Position numbers and translations under genes: made by a program. A DNA stretch of 48,087 bases from Haloferax massiliensis. GTDB taxonomy: Archaea; Halobacteriota; Halobacteria; Halobacteriales; Haloferacaceae. The stretch lies in NCBI RefSeq assembly GCF_001368915.1, contig NZ_CSTE01000001.1, positions 87,546 through 135,632 on the forward strand, written 5' to 3'. Numbering within the stretch: position 1 is the first letter of the stretch; every line of letters begins with the position of its first letter. Positions 40,775 to 48,016 of the stretch are shown here, piece by piece. Under the pieces are notes generated by a model. It did no database searches and was not told the DNA's origin. It saw only the letters and a list, made by a program, of their open reading frames with translations.

Positions 40775-40786
40775 CCGTTCGAACGG
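40775..40786. promoter_or_regulatory. Perfect 12-bp palindrome between divergent iclR and yjbQ-like genes
   Basis: CCGTTCGAACGG contains back-to-back GTTC/GAAC half-sites like those of the neighbouring operator. It lies about 75 bp upstream of the plus-strand TATA box at 40863-40870. Confidence 0.4.
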
Positions 40787-40862
40787 CGGACGTAAAACTG
40801 TCAGCGCTGGAAATCGGGGGAAATAGGGTCGCTGTGGCGTATTCGGGGACAGGGCGGCAAAA

Positions 40863-40870
40863 ACTATTTA
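40863..40870 (+). promoter_or_regulatory. TATA box of the YjbQ-like gene
   Basis: ACTATTTA centred about 29 bp before ATG 40895; leaderless transcript expected. Confidence 0.5.
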
Positions 40871-40894
40871 CGCTCACTCTCTGAGCTACGGAGT

Positions 40895-41320
40895 ATGGAG
40901 ATACAGACAGAGAGCTTCTCCATCGAGAGCCACAGCAGGTTCGAGATTCTGAGCGTCACTCCCGAGGTGGAAGCGACCATCGAGGACCTCGGCGTGACCG
41001 ATGGACTCGTGTACGTGTCGACGCCGCACACGTCTGCGGCGCTCTCGACCAACGAGTACGAAGAGAAGCTCCTCGACGACATGATTGACAAGTTCAAGGA
41101 GATAGCCCCCCCGGACGAGGGCTACTACCACGACCTCGACCACATCACCGCGGGCGAGCAGCCGAACGCCCACGCGCACCTCATCTCCGCGATGATCAAG
41201 CGGCCGGTCCTTCTCGTCCTCCGCGACGGGGAGCTCGACCTCGGGACCTGGGAGGAGGTCATGTTCTTCGAACTGTGCGGCCCGCGCGAGCGAACGATTA
41301 CCACGACGATTCTCCAATAG
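40895..41320 (+). CDS. YjbQ/UPF0047 family protein (secondary thiamine-phosphate synthase fold)
   Basis: A 141-residue single-domain protein of the YjbQ family. The conserved histidine centre is present: STPHTSAALSTNEYE (about 42-56), YYHDLDHITAGEQPNAHAHLIS (about 77-98), and the C-terminal GTWEEVMFFELCGPRERTITTTIL. Some members replace ThiE at a low level in bacteria, but the true role of the family is unsettled. It is the first gene of the plus-strand cluster, two bases before the aldolase ATG, so they are certainly co-transcribed. That suggests a function on phosphorylated sugar intermediates rather than thiamine here; this is an inference from context only. Confidence 0.85.
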   Translation: MEIQTESFSIESHSRFEILSVTPEVEATIEDLGVTDGLVYVSTPHTSAALSTNEYEEKLLDDMIDKFKEIAPPDEGYYHDLDHITAGEQPNAHAHLISAMIKRPVLLVLRDGELDLGTWEEVMFFELCGPRERTITTTILQ

Positions 41321-41322
41321 CC

Positions 41323-42099
41323 ATGACGGACCAACCACTCGGACGATCGGTGACTGTCGCTATCGACCACGGCCTCCATTGGGGCTCCCTCGAAGGGTTC
41401 GAGGACCCCGCGGCGCTCCTCGATACGGTGTTGGACGCCGGCCCCGACGGCATCTTGGCGAGCGTGCCGTTCCTGAAGCGCTTCGAGGACCGAATCGACG
41501 CCGCCGACGTCCACACCATCGGCACGCTCGACCTCCTGTACGACTCGACGATGCCGGGCGACATCGAGAACGCAGAAATCCACTCCCAGGTGTTCAGCGT
41601 CGAGGACTGCGCCGACGTGGCCGACGCCGCGAAGGTCGCGCTCGTCTTCGGACGGGAGAGCCCCGACGTGCTGAAGGAGAACGCCGAGTTCGTCGCCGCC
41701 GCGGCCGAAGACTGCGACGACGCGGGGATTCCGCTCATCGTCGAGCCGACCCTCTGGGGCCAGCGCGCCGACGACGAGTTCGACACCGACTACCTCGTCA
41801 ACGCCAACCGTCTGGGCTTCGAACTCGGCGCGGACATCCTGAAGACGCCGTACCCGCCGACGGGCTTCGAGCGCATCGTGCACAACGCGCCGGTGCCGAC
41901 GTACATCGCCGGGGGTCCCGCCGTCGAGACGGACCGAGAGGTACTGGAGATGGTTCACGGTGCCGTCGAAGCCGGCTCGCAGGGCGTGATGTTCGGCCGC
42001 AACGTCTGGCAGCGGGACGACCCCGCGGCCATCATCGACGCGCTCTCGGCCATCGTCCACGAGGGCGCGACCATCGAGGAGGCGGAGACGCTGCTATGA
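41323..42099 (+). CDS. Class I aldolase of the FbaB/DhnA/LsrF family
   Basis: A 258-residue TIM-barrel aldolase (COG1830-type). Family motifs are VAIDHG at 12-17, LIVEPT at 138-143, the Schiff-base Lys174 in ADILKTPY, and the phosphate-binding IAGGPAVETDREVLEM and GVMFGRNVWQRDDPAAII blocks. Archaeal members act as fructose-bisphosphate aldolase or in aromatic biosynthesis; LsrF acts on a phosphorylated autoinducer. The GFERIV...PVPTYIAGG stretch is notably LsrF-like. ATG 41323 follows the YjbQ stop by two bases. With a TIM paralogue and PTS genes downstream, cleavage of a PTS-made ketose phosphate is the simplest role, but the substrate cannot be read from sequence. Confidence 0.85.
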   Translation: MTDQPLGRSVTVAIDHGLHWGSLEGFEDPAALLDTVLDAGPDGILASVPFLKRFEDRIDAADVHTIGTLDLLYDSTMPGDIENAEIHSQVFSVEDCADVADAAKVALVFGRESPDVLKENAEFVAAAAEDCDDAGIPLIVEPTLWGQRADDEFDTDYLVNANRLGFELGADILKTPYPPTGFERIVHNAPVPTYIAGGPAVETDREVLEMVHGAVEAGSQGVMFGRNVWQRDDPAAIIDALSAIVHEGATIEEAETLL

Positions 42100-42127
42100 C
42101 TTCCCGAAGCACCACCCGAACCCGCCC

Positions 42128-42805
42128 ATGAACCTCCCGTACCCCCACTTTCAGGTCAACTTCAAGGTGTATCCGAACACGAGCGGCGAGGACGCGCTGT
42201 CGTTCGCGCGGATGCTCGAAACGATAGAGGCGGAGACCGACGCGCGCTTCGTGTTGACGCCGCAACTGCCGGACATCCGGCTGATAACCGAGCACACCGA
42301 CCTCGCCGTCACCGCGCCCGCGATGGACGCCGTCGAGCCCGGTCGCGGGATGGGGAAAATCCTCCCGGAGACCGTCGCAGACGCGGGGGCCGACGGCGTC
42401 GTCATCAACCACGCGGAGAACCGCGACACGCTGTCCGACCTCGTGTGGAAAATCGAGCGCTGTCGCGACCTCGATCTCGACTCGGTCGTCTGCGTCGACA
42501 GCATCGAGATGGGTCGCGCAGTCGCGGAGTTCGACCCCGACTCGATGATATACGAGATGCCCGAAGACATCTCGTCGGACCGAGCGATCACGCAGACCCA
42601 CCCCGACCGCGTTCGCGACTTCGTGGCGATGGTCGAGACGGAGAACCCGCGCACTCGCGTCCTCGTCGGCGGCGGCATCTCCACCGCCGAAGACGTCCGC
42701 CTCGCCTTCGAACAAGGTGGCCACGCGACCGGTGCCGCGTCGGCCGTGTCGCTCGCGTCGGACCCGGAGTCACTCCTCCGCGACATCGCAGCGAGTTTCC
42801 CCTGA
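42128..42805 (+). CDS. Triosephosphate-isomerase paralogue (TIM-barrel sugar-phosphate isomerase)
   Basis: A 225-residue protein of the short archaeal TIM type. Catalytic residues align: Lys13 in VNFKVY, His95 in INHAENR, and Glu143 in IYEMPED. The phosphate-binding loops are changed: GGGISTAEDV replaces the GAGITTGEDV of the housekeeping enzyme, MPEDISSD replaces EPPELIGTG, and the conserved AQHVSP stretch of archaeal TIM reads APAMDAV. A functional isomerase with a different substrate is therefore likely, in the way EryH/TpiB and LerI isomerise tetrulose phosphates in bacterial C4-polyol pathways. It follows the aldolase by 28 bp. A plain second triosephosphate isomerase is the alternative. 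Confidence 0.8.
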   Translation: MNLPYPHFQVNFKVYPNTSGEDALSFARMLETIEAETDARFVLTPQLPDIRLITEHTDLAVTAPAMDAVEPGRGMGKILPETVADAGADGVVINHAENRDTLSDLVWKIERCRDLDLDSVVCVDSIEMGRAVAEFDPDSMIYEMPEDISSDRAITQTHPDRVRDFVAMVETENPRTRVLVGGGISTAEDVRLAFEQGGHATGAASAVSLASDPESLLRDIAASFP

Positions 42806-42870
42806 GACGACCGCCAACGGCGGGACGCGCCGCTCCGCTCGGCGACTGCGGCGCGGCGGACCGGCGCAAT

Positions 42871-42892
42871 CTTTTTAGTGATCATCGATGAT
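42871..42892 (+). promoter_or_regulatory. Promoter and palindromic operator of the EIIB gene
   Basis: TATA-like CTTTTTAGTG (42871-42880) lies about 32 bp before ATG 42908. It is followed at once by the perfect palindrome ATCATCGATGAT (42881-42892), between TATA and the expected transcript start. That is a classic repressor position. Confidence 0.55.
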
Positions 42893-42907
42893 GTGCAATA
42901 CACGTCA

Positions 42908-43204
42908 ATGACAACCAAGAATATCCTCGTAGTGTGTGGCACATCGGTCGCGACGTCGACGGTCGTCAAGGAAGCGCTGAAAGAGAAGCTCCCGGAGCGT
43001 GGCCTCGACATCGGAACCATCGCCAAGGCGAAGGCGACGGAGGCCCCCGGCAAGGTCTCTTCGGGGAACTTCGACCTCATCGTCACCACGACGCAACTCA
43101 ACGAAGACAAGTTCGACATTCCGGTCATCCACACGACGGCGTTCATGACCGGCATCGGCCAAGACGAGGTCCTCGACGACATCGCCGCGGCGCTCGAAGA
43201 CTGA
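42908..43204 (+). CDS. PTS system EIIB component, galactitol (Gat) family
   Basis: A 98-residue cytoplasmic domain protein. It opens with a beta strand and the phosphocysteine loop ILVVCGTSVATSTVVKEAL; Cys10 is the residue phosphorylated by EIIA, and the CGxxxATST pattern is that of GatB. It is separated from the EIIC gene by 98 bp that contain another TATA (AATATTTATG, 43251-43260). An in-frame ATG at 42878 would place the palindromic operator inside the coding sequence, so 42908 is used. Confidence 0.9.
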   Translation: MTTKNILVVCGTSVATSTVVKEALKEKLPERGLDIGTIAKAKATEAPGKVSSGNFDLIVTTTQLNEDKFDIPVIHTTAFMTGIGQDEVLDDIAAALED

Positions 43205-43302
43205 CGGGTTGGCGAGTCGACGATGACACCGATTTTTCACGAACGATAGTAATATTTATGTGGGAACGCCCTCATCCTGAGACAGGGTTGTGAGTTAATA
43301 AC

Positions 43303-44826
43303 ATGGTAGTACCAGACGTATTCTTACAGAGTGGTGTAAGCTCCCTGTTGAATTCCATCAACAGCGTAATCCAATCGTTGGGCGTGAGCGTCCTCCTTCC
43401 GATAATCATCTTCCTCATCGCGCTCGCGTTCCGGGTGGACGTGTTGAAGGCGGCGCGTTCGTCCATCCTCATCGGTATCGGTTTCATCGGAATCAATCTC
43501 GTCATCGGGCTGTTCAGCGAGAACATCAGCCCGCTGGCCCAACAGATGGTCGAGGTGACCGGCATCACGCTTCCGGCGGTCGACGTCGGCTGGCCCGCCG
43601 CCGCCGCCATCGCCTTCGGTATCGCGGAACTCGGCGTCTGGATGATTCCGCTGTTCGTCGTGATGAACCTCGTCCTCTTCGCAATCGGGTTCACCTACAC
43701 GCTCAACGTGGACATCTGGAACTACTGGCACTTCGCCTTCATCGGCGGGCTGGTCTACATGAGCACGAACAACTGGCTGTACTCGGTTGCAGTCGGGCTG
43801 ACGCTGGGGCTGTTCGTCCTCGTGGCCGCGGACTGGACGCAACCGGCCGTCGAAGAGACGTTCGATACGCCCGGTATCTCCATCCCGCACGGGACCTCGG
43901 CGCCGTACGCCGTCGCCGCGATTCCGATTCACTGGGCGGTCGACAAGACGCCCCTCGGAAACATCGAAGCCGACCCCGACGCGATTCAAGACCGGTTCGG
44001 CATCCTCGGCGAGCCCATCTTCGTCGGCCTCGCTATCGGGCTCGTCATCGGTATCGCCGCCTACAGTAACGCGCTCTTCGTCGCCGAGAGCTGGTACGCC
44101 ATCCTCACCGCCGGCATCTCGTTCGCCGCGGTGATGCACATCCTCCCGATGATGGTCGGTATCCTCATGGAGGGGCTGACGCCGCTTTCGGAGTCGATTC
44201 GGAACTACATGACCTCGCGGTTCGAAGACCGCGACATGGCAATCGGCCTCGACTCGGCCATCCTCATCGGCCACGAGTCGGTCATCGCGTCCAGCCTGCT
44301 CATCGTCCCCATCGCCATCGTGATGTCGATCATCCTCCCCGGCAACGACGTGCTGTGGGGCATCGACCTGGCGACGTTCCCGTTCTTCTTCGCGCTGATG
44401 GTCCCCATCATGAACGGCAACATCGTGAAGATGGTCGTCACGGGGACCATCCTGCTGATTCCGCTGCACTACATCTCCTCCGCGGTGGCTCCGCTCCTGA
44501 CGCAGGCGGCTGGGAGCGCGGGCTTCGACCTCGGTGGTCGCGGGCTCATCACGTCGCCCGTCGCTGACGCGGGGTCGCCCGCGACGGGCATCCTGGCGCT
44601 CATCCCGGCGCCGGTCGCCCTCGCGGTCGGACTCGTCATCGTCCTCGGTATCTGGGTCGCACTCCGGATGTGGCCCCAGCGGATGTACATGGTCGCCGGC
44701 GCGTCCGAAGAGAAGGCGCGGGAGACCGTCGAGCGTCGTCACACCGGCAAGGGCGGCGGCCTCCTTCCCAACAAACTCGGCTCGACCGTCGACACGGCGG
44801 GCGCGGAGAATCGCTCCGACGACTGA
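43303..44826 (+). CDS. PTS system EIIC permease, galactitol (Gat) family
   Basis: A 507-residue integral membrane permease with about ten to twelve helices. Typical GatC segments are SVLLPIIIFLIALAF, ILIGIGFIGINLVIGL, VDVGWP, NVDIWNYWHF, GISIPHGTSAPYA (the substrate-site loop), FGILGEP, MEGLTPLSESIR and ADAGSPATGILAL. The order and spacing match bacterial GatC closely, but the C-terminus is longer and hydrophilic. Substrate specificity is not visible: the family takes galactitol, and relatives take other polyols and sugars. No galactitol-phosphate dehydrogenase is present. A TATA-like element 43251-43260 gives it its own promoter with a leader of about 25 nt. Confidence 0.93.
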   Translation: MVVPDVFLQSGVSSLLNSINSVIQSLGVSVLLPIIIFLIALAFRVDVLKAARSSILIGIGFIGINLVIGLFSENISPLAQQMVEVTGITLPAVDVGWPAAAAIAFGIAELGVWMIPLFVVMNLVLFAIGFTYTLNVDIWNYWHFAFIGGLVYMSTNNWLYSVAVGLTLGLFVLVAADWTQPAVEETFDTPGISIPHGTSAPYAVAAIPIHWAVDKTPLGNIEADPDAIQDRFGILGEPIFVGLAIGLVIGIAAYSNALFVAESWYAILTAGISFAAVMHILPMMVGILMEGLTPLSESIRNYMTSRFEDRDMAIGLDSAILIGHESVIASSLLIVPIAIVMSIILPGNDVLWGIDLATFPFFFALMVPIMNGNIVKMVVTGTILLIPLHYISSAVAPLLTQAAGSAGFDLGGRGLITSPVADAGSPATGILALIPAPVALAVGLVIVLGIWVALRMWPQRMYMVAGASEEKARETVERRHTGKGGGLLPNKLGSTVDTAGAENRSDD

Positions 44827-44941
44827 CCGGACAGTTCCCCGTTGGCGTCCGCGGCCCGACCGCGACGAGCCACCGTGCTTCGCCGAACCGTCGGCGAACC
44901 GGTACCAACACTTTTCTCGGAGACCCGCGTACGACTCATCG

Positions 44942-45403
44942 ATGCGAACCGAAAGCCTCGAACTGACTGGCGAGACGGACGAAGCGGTCCTCACGGAACT
45001 CGGCGCGTACGCCTACGACCGAGGCTGGGCCGACGAGAGCTACGCGGACGCCCTCTTGGCACGCGAAGCCGACTACCCGACGGGGCTCGACATCCCGACG
45101 ATGGGCTTCGGCATCGCCATCCCCCACGCCGACCCCGACCACGTCTCCGAACAGGCCGTGCTCCTCGGACTGCCGCCCGCGGGCGAGTCGGTCGCCTTCC
45201 GGAGCATGGACAACCCCGACGAGCGCGTCGACGCCGAAGTCGTCGTGTTGCTCCTGGTGACAGACACCGAGGGCTACTCGTCGTTCCTCTCGAACCTCGC
45301 CAAACTCTTTCAGGCCGAGGAGTTCGCCGAGCTGACGAAGCGCCGCGACGCCGACGGCCTGCTCGACCTCGTCGTCGAGCGCTGTGTCGATTTCGACGGC
45401 TGA
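44942..45403 (+). CDS. PTS system EIIA component (fructose/mannitol/galactitol type 2)
   Basis: A 153-residue EIIA domain. The phosphorylatable His62 is in GIAIPHADPDHV, and an upstream DIPTMG segment completes the site; VVVLLLVTDTEGYSSFLSNLAKLF is the typical central helix/strand. It accepts phosphate from HPr and passes it to Cys10 of EIIB. The ATG at 44942 starts at the first beta strand. It follows the EIIC gene by 115 bp and converges with the enzyme I gene. Confidence 0.9.
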   Translation: MRTESLELTGETDEAVLTELGAYAYDRGWADESYADALLAREADYPTGLDIPTMGFGIAIPHADPDHVSEQAVLLGLPPAGESVAFRSMDNPDERVDAEVVVLLLVTDTEGYSSFLSNLAKLFQAEEFAELTKRRDADGLLDLVVERCVDFDG

Positions 45404-45460
45404 GAAAAACACGCTGCGGGCGGCCGGTTCTCCCCGGACGAGCGCCCGGTCGTCGGTCGC

Positions 45461-47143
45461 TCAGTCGATGAGTGCTCGCGCGTCCTCGCGGGTCTCGACG
45501 CTGAGGGCCGCCTCGGAGAGCGCCGCCGCCGACTCGTCGTCGACGTCCCGGACGCCCGCCTTCACGTCGGGAATCGTCACGGCGCTCATGCTCAGTTCGT
45601 CGAGACCGAGTCCGACGAGCAGTTCGGTGAGGTCCGGGTCGCCGGCCATCTCGCCGCACATGCCGACCCAGGCGTCGCCCTCGTGGGCGGCCTCGACCGT
45701 CCGCGCGATGGCGCGGAGGACCGGCGGGTGAAGCGGGTCGTGTAACGAGGCGACGCGGGCGTCGTCGCGGGCCGCGGCCATCACGTACTGGGTGAGGTCG
45801 TTCGTCCCGATACTGAGGAAGTCGAGGCGGTCGGCGAACTCGCGGGCGAGGAAGACCGACGCCGGCGTCTCGACCATCGCGCCGAGTTCGGGGACCGCGT
45901 AGTCGACGCCCGCGTCGTCGAGGTCCGCGGCGATTGCGCTCACTTCGTCGAGGAGCGCGTCGAGCTCAGTCACCGTCGACACCAGCGGGAACATCACGGC
46001 GAGCTGCGCCGGGCCGGCGGCCGCGCGCAGAATCGCGCGGACGTGTTCCTCGAACAGTTCGGGCCGCTCGCCCGGTGCGAACCGGACGCCGCGAACGCCG
46101 AGAAACGGGTTGTCGCCGGGGGCAGAGTCGACGTACGGAATCGGCTTGTCGCCCCCGATATCGAGCGTTCGGACGACCACGCGCGACCCGGCGAACGCCT
46201 CGCACACCTCGTGGAGCGCCTCGTACTGCTCGTCTTCGTCCGGCGGCGTCTCCCGGTCGAGAAAGAGGAACTCCGTTCGAAAGAGCCCGACGCCGTCCGC
46301 ACCGCGTTCGGCGGCCGCCACCGCTTCCCGCGGCGTTCCGACGTTCGCGGCGACTTCGACGTGCCGGCCGTCGGCCGTCGTGACGGGGTCGTGGTGAACC
46401 GTCGCACCGCCCGATTCTCGCGCCGCGGCGACGGCGTCGTCGTCCGGGTCGACGGTCACGTCGCCCGTGGTGCCGTCGACGACGAGACGCGTATCGTCGG
46501 CGAGGTCGAGCGCGTCGGGGGCGACGCCGACCACCGCCGGAATCGCCAGCGACCGAGCCATGATGGCGGCGTGCGAGGTGCGGCCCCCCTCGACCGTGAC
46601 GAACCCGGCGACTGCGTCGGGGTCTAACTGTGCGGTGTCGCTCGGGGTGAGTCGCTCCGCGACGAGCACGGTTCCCTCGGGGAGCGCCGAGAGGTCGACC
46701 CGGTCGCGGTCGAGCAGAATACGGAGCACTCGGTCGCGGACGTCGCGAAGGTCGTCCGCGCGCTCGGCGAACATCCCGTCTGCCCCCTCGAACGTGGCGA
46801 TTGGATCCTCGAACGCCCGCGAGACGGCTCGTTCGGCGGTGACGCCGCCTTCGCTGACCGCGGCTTCGACGCCCCCGGTGATCTGCGGGTCGCCGAGGAA
46901 CTGCTGGTGCGCGTCGAATATCTCCGCCTCTTCGGTGCCGACGCGCTCGGCCGTCCGAGACCGCTCGCGGGCGAGTTCGTCCGCCGCCGTCTCCCGTGCC
47001 TCTTCGAACCGCTGAAGCTCAGTTTCGGGGTCGGCCGCCGACCGTTCGTCGTCGTCGAGGTCGACCGTCGAATCGTACTGGACGACCGTGCCGACACCGC
47101 GTAGCGGCGTCACGCCGACGCCCGAGATTATGCAGTCGCTCAT
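45461..47143 (-). CDS. ptsI: PTS enzyme I (phosphoenolpyruvate-protein phosphotransferase)
   Basis: A 560-residue enzyme that autophosphorylates with PEP and phosphorylates HPr. The N-terminal HPr-binding and phospho-His domain holds His191 in GGRTSHAAIMAR (E. coli His189 equivalent). The PEP-binding barrel shows GVGLFRTEFLFLD, VVRTLDIGGDKPIPY, DFLSIGTNDLTQYVMA and the active-site Cys in VGMCGEMAGD. Length is normal. ATG 47143 is chosen because it opens directly into the first domain (MSDCIISGVGVTPLRGVG). It is divergent from ptsH over 128 bp, so the two general PTS genes share a control region. Several haloarchaea carry ptsI with fructose or DHA systems; this copy belongs to the Gat-type set by position. 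Confidence 0.95.
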   Translation of the reverse strand: MSDCIISGVGVTPLRGVGTVVQYDSTVDLDDDERSAADPETELQRFEEARETAADELARERSRTAERVGTEEAEIFDAHQQFLGDPQITGGVEAAVSEGGVTAERAVSRAFEDPIATFEGADGMFAERADDLRDVRDRVLRILLDRDRVDLSALPEGTVLVAERLTPSDTAQLDPDAVAGFVTVEGGRTSHAAIMARSLAIPAVVGVAPDALDLADDTRLVVDGTTGDVTVDPDDDAVAAARESGGATVHHDPVTTADGRHVEVAANVGTPREAVAAAERGADGVGLFRTEFLFLDRETPPDEDEQYEALHEVCEAFAGSRVVVRTLDIGGDKPIPYVDSAPGDNPFLGVRGVRFAPGERPELFEEHVRAILRAAAGPAQLAVMFPLVSTVTELDALLDEVSAIAADLDDAGVDYAVPELGAMVETPASVFLAREFADRLDFLSIGTNDLTQYVMAAARDDARVASLHDPLHPPVLRAIARTVEAAHEGDAWVGMCGEMAGDPDLTELLVGLGLDELSMSAVTIPDVKAGVRDVDDESAAALSEAALSVETREDARALID

Positions 47144-47271
47144 CGGTCCCTCGTAGCTACCGCTGGATACGCTGCGCTTGCGAACATGGCACGCGACTAG
47201 TCCACGTCCGCCGGCAAAAACGCTCGCCAAGCGGAAAGGCCTTAGTACCGGCGTGGGAAATGGTGGCACGG

Positions 47272-47553
47272 ATGGCAGCGAAATCAGCGACAGTAGTCGT
47301 AGAGCACGAGACCGGTCTCCACGCACGACCCGCGTCGATGTTCGTCCAGACGGCGTCGAAGTTCGAGACGGACATCTCCGTGCGGAAAGCCGGCGGGGAG
47401 ACGGAAGTAGACGCGAAAAGCAGCATCGCCGTTCTCTCGCTCGGCGTCGGCCCGGACGAGGAAATCGTCATCACCGCCGACGGCAGCGACGGCGAGCAGG
47501 CCGTCGAGCGACTCGTCAAACTCGTCGAGAACGACTTCGACCTCGATCAGTAG
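47272..47553 (+). CDS. ptsH: PTS phosphocarrier protein HPr
   Basis: A 93-residue HPr. His17 in GLHARPASMF is the phosphorylation site and Ser50 in VDAKSSIAVLSLGVG corresponds to the regulatory Ser46 of bacterial HPr; no HPr kinase gene is in the window. ATG 47272 is favoured over an in-frame ATG at 47260, because CTTAGTA at 47241-47247 is a suitable TATA box 25-31 bp before it. It starts divergently from ptsI and, unlike in bacteria, is not in an operon with it. A decayed gene copy begins 22 bp downstream. Confidence 0.94.
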   Translation: MAAKSATVVVEHETGLHARPASMFVQTASKFETDISVRKAGGETEVDAKSSIAVLSLGVGPDEEIVITADGSDGEQAVERLVKLVENDFDLDQ

Positions 47554-47574
47554 ACAACCGAACTCGCCACCGAC

Positions 47575-47722
47575 CGCGACGCTCGCGACCGACGGCCGGA
47601 GTGACGACGACAGCTGAGCATCGCCGTCAGGACGATGCTCCGCCTCTCCTGACGGTCGACAATTGTGGTTCTACTGTGAGCTGTTGCCGCCGCTGTCGCC
47701 CGGCGTGAACACCGTCGCACGG
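47575..47722 (+). pseudogene. Decayed copy of a dppF 3' end plus the 69-aa membrane protein gene
   Basis: This stretch is clearly related to 24590-24740, covering the last codons of the DppF-like gene and the first half of the small membrane protein gene. The stretches GACCGACGGCCGG, GACGACGACAG and CTGTTGCCGCCGCTGTCGCC are identical in both places. Here the start ATG has become CTG, a 2-base deletion lies near 47650, and in-frame TGA codons follow. Similarity ends near 47722. Two short palindromes (GAGCATCG/CGATGCTC; CCGTCAGG/CCTGACGG) have arisen inside the copy. It sits 235 bp from an IS end, so transposition or recombination probably brought or broke it. Confidence 0.75.
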
Positions 47723-47918
47723 GCCGCGTATTCAAGACAGTATTTTGAGTATTCAACAGTCGTAACAACGAACATATGTGTCGAGATGGTAGTTGAGATA
47801 TTACTTCGAACAGCACGCAAACTGCTCTTTCAGCTCGTGTGTCGTCAGTTTCGAATCGCAGTTTGATTCGAGAACGCGAGCGACGCACCTGAGAAGCTAT
47901 CTCGGCGAATCAATGTCT

Positions 47919-47943
47919 CAACTGTAGGTACTACGTCGATTAA
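47919..47943. repeat. Degenerate copy of an IS terminus
   Basis: CAACTGTAGGTACT...GATTAA (47919-47943) is a clear near-copy of CAACTATAGGCACT...AGTTAA (47950-47973), which spans the IS end. This suggests a second, degenerate terminus directly outside the element, perhaps from an earlier insertion. Confidence 0.4.
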
Positions 47944-47957
47944 ATATTTCAACTATA

Positions 47958-47978
47958 GGCACTGTCTAGTTAAGCCAG
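47958..47978. mobile_element. Left terminal inverted repeat of an insertion sequence (IS6-like; right part outside window)
   Basis: GGCACTGTCTAGTTAA begins 59 bp before the transposase ATG. The distance and a GGCACTGT-type terminus resemble those I recall for haloarchaeal IS6-group elements, from memory only. The other end is not in the window, so target-site duplication cannot be checked. Confidence 0.5.
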
Positions 47979-48016
47979 TTTGAGGAACGAGCAGGTCGTT
48001 GAGTTAGTTGGTCAAG

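Noticed and set aside
40895..41320. Assigning the YjbQ-like protein to thiamine synthesis
   Set aside because: The activity in bacteria is minor and the locus has no thiamine genes or TPP riboswitch-like structure.
43324..44994. 556-codon frame antisense to the EIIC permease
   Set aside because: The product is a highly charged Asp/Arg string; EIIC has clear family motifs and proper promoter signals.
47663..47866. 67-codon plus-strand frame between the operon relic and the IS
   Set aside because: It has no start region signals, begins inside the pseudogene block in a shifted frame and has no recognisable composition.
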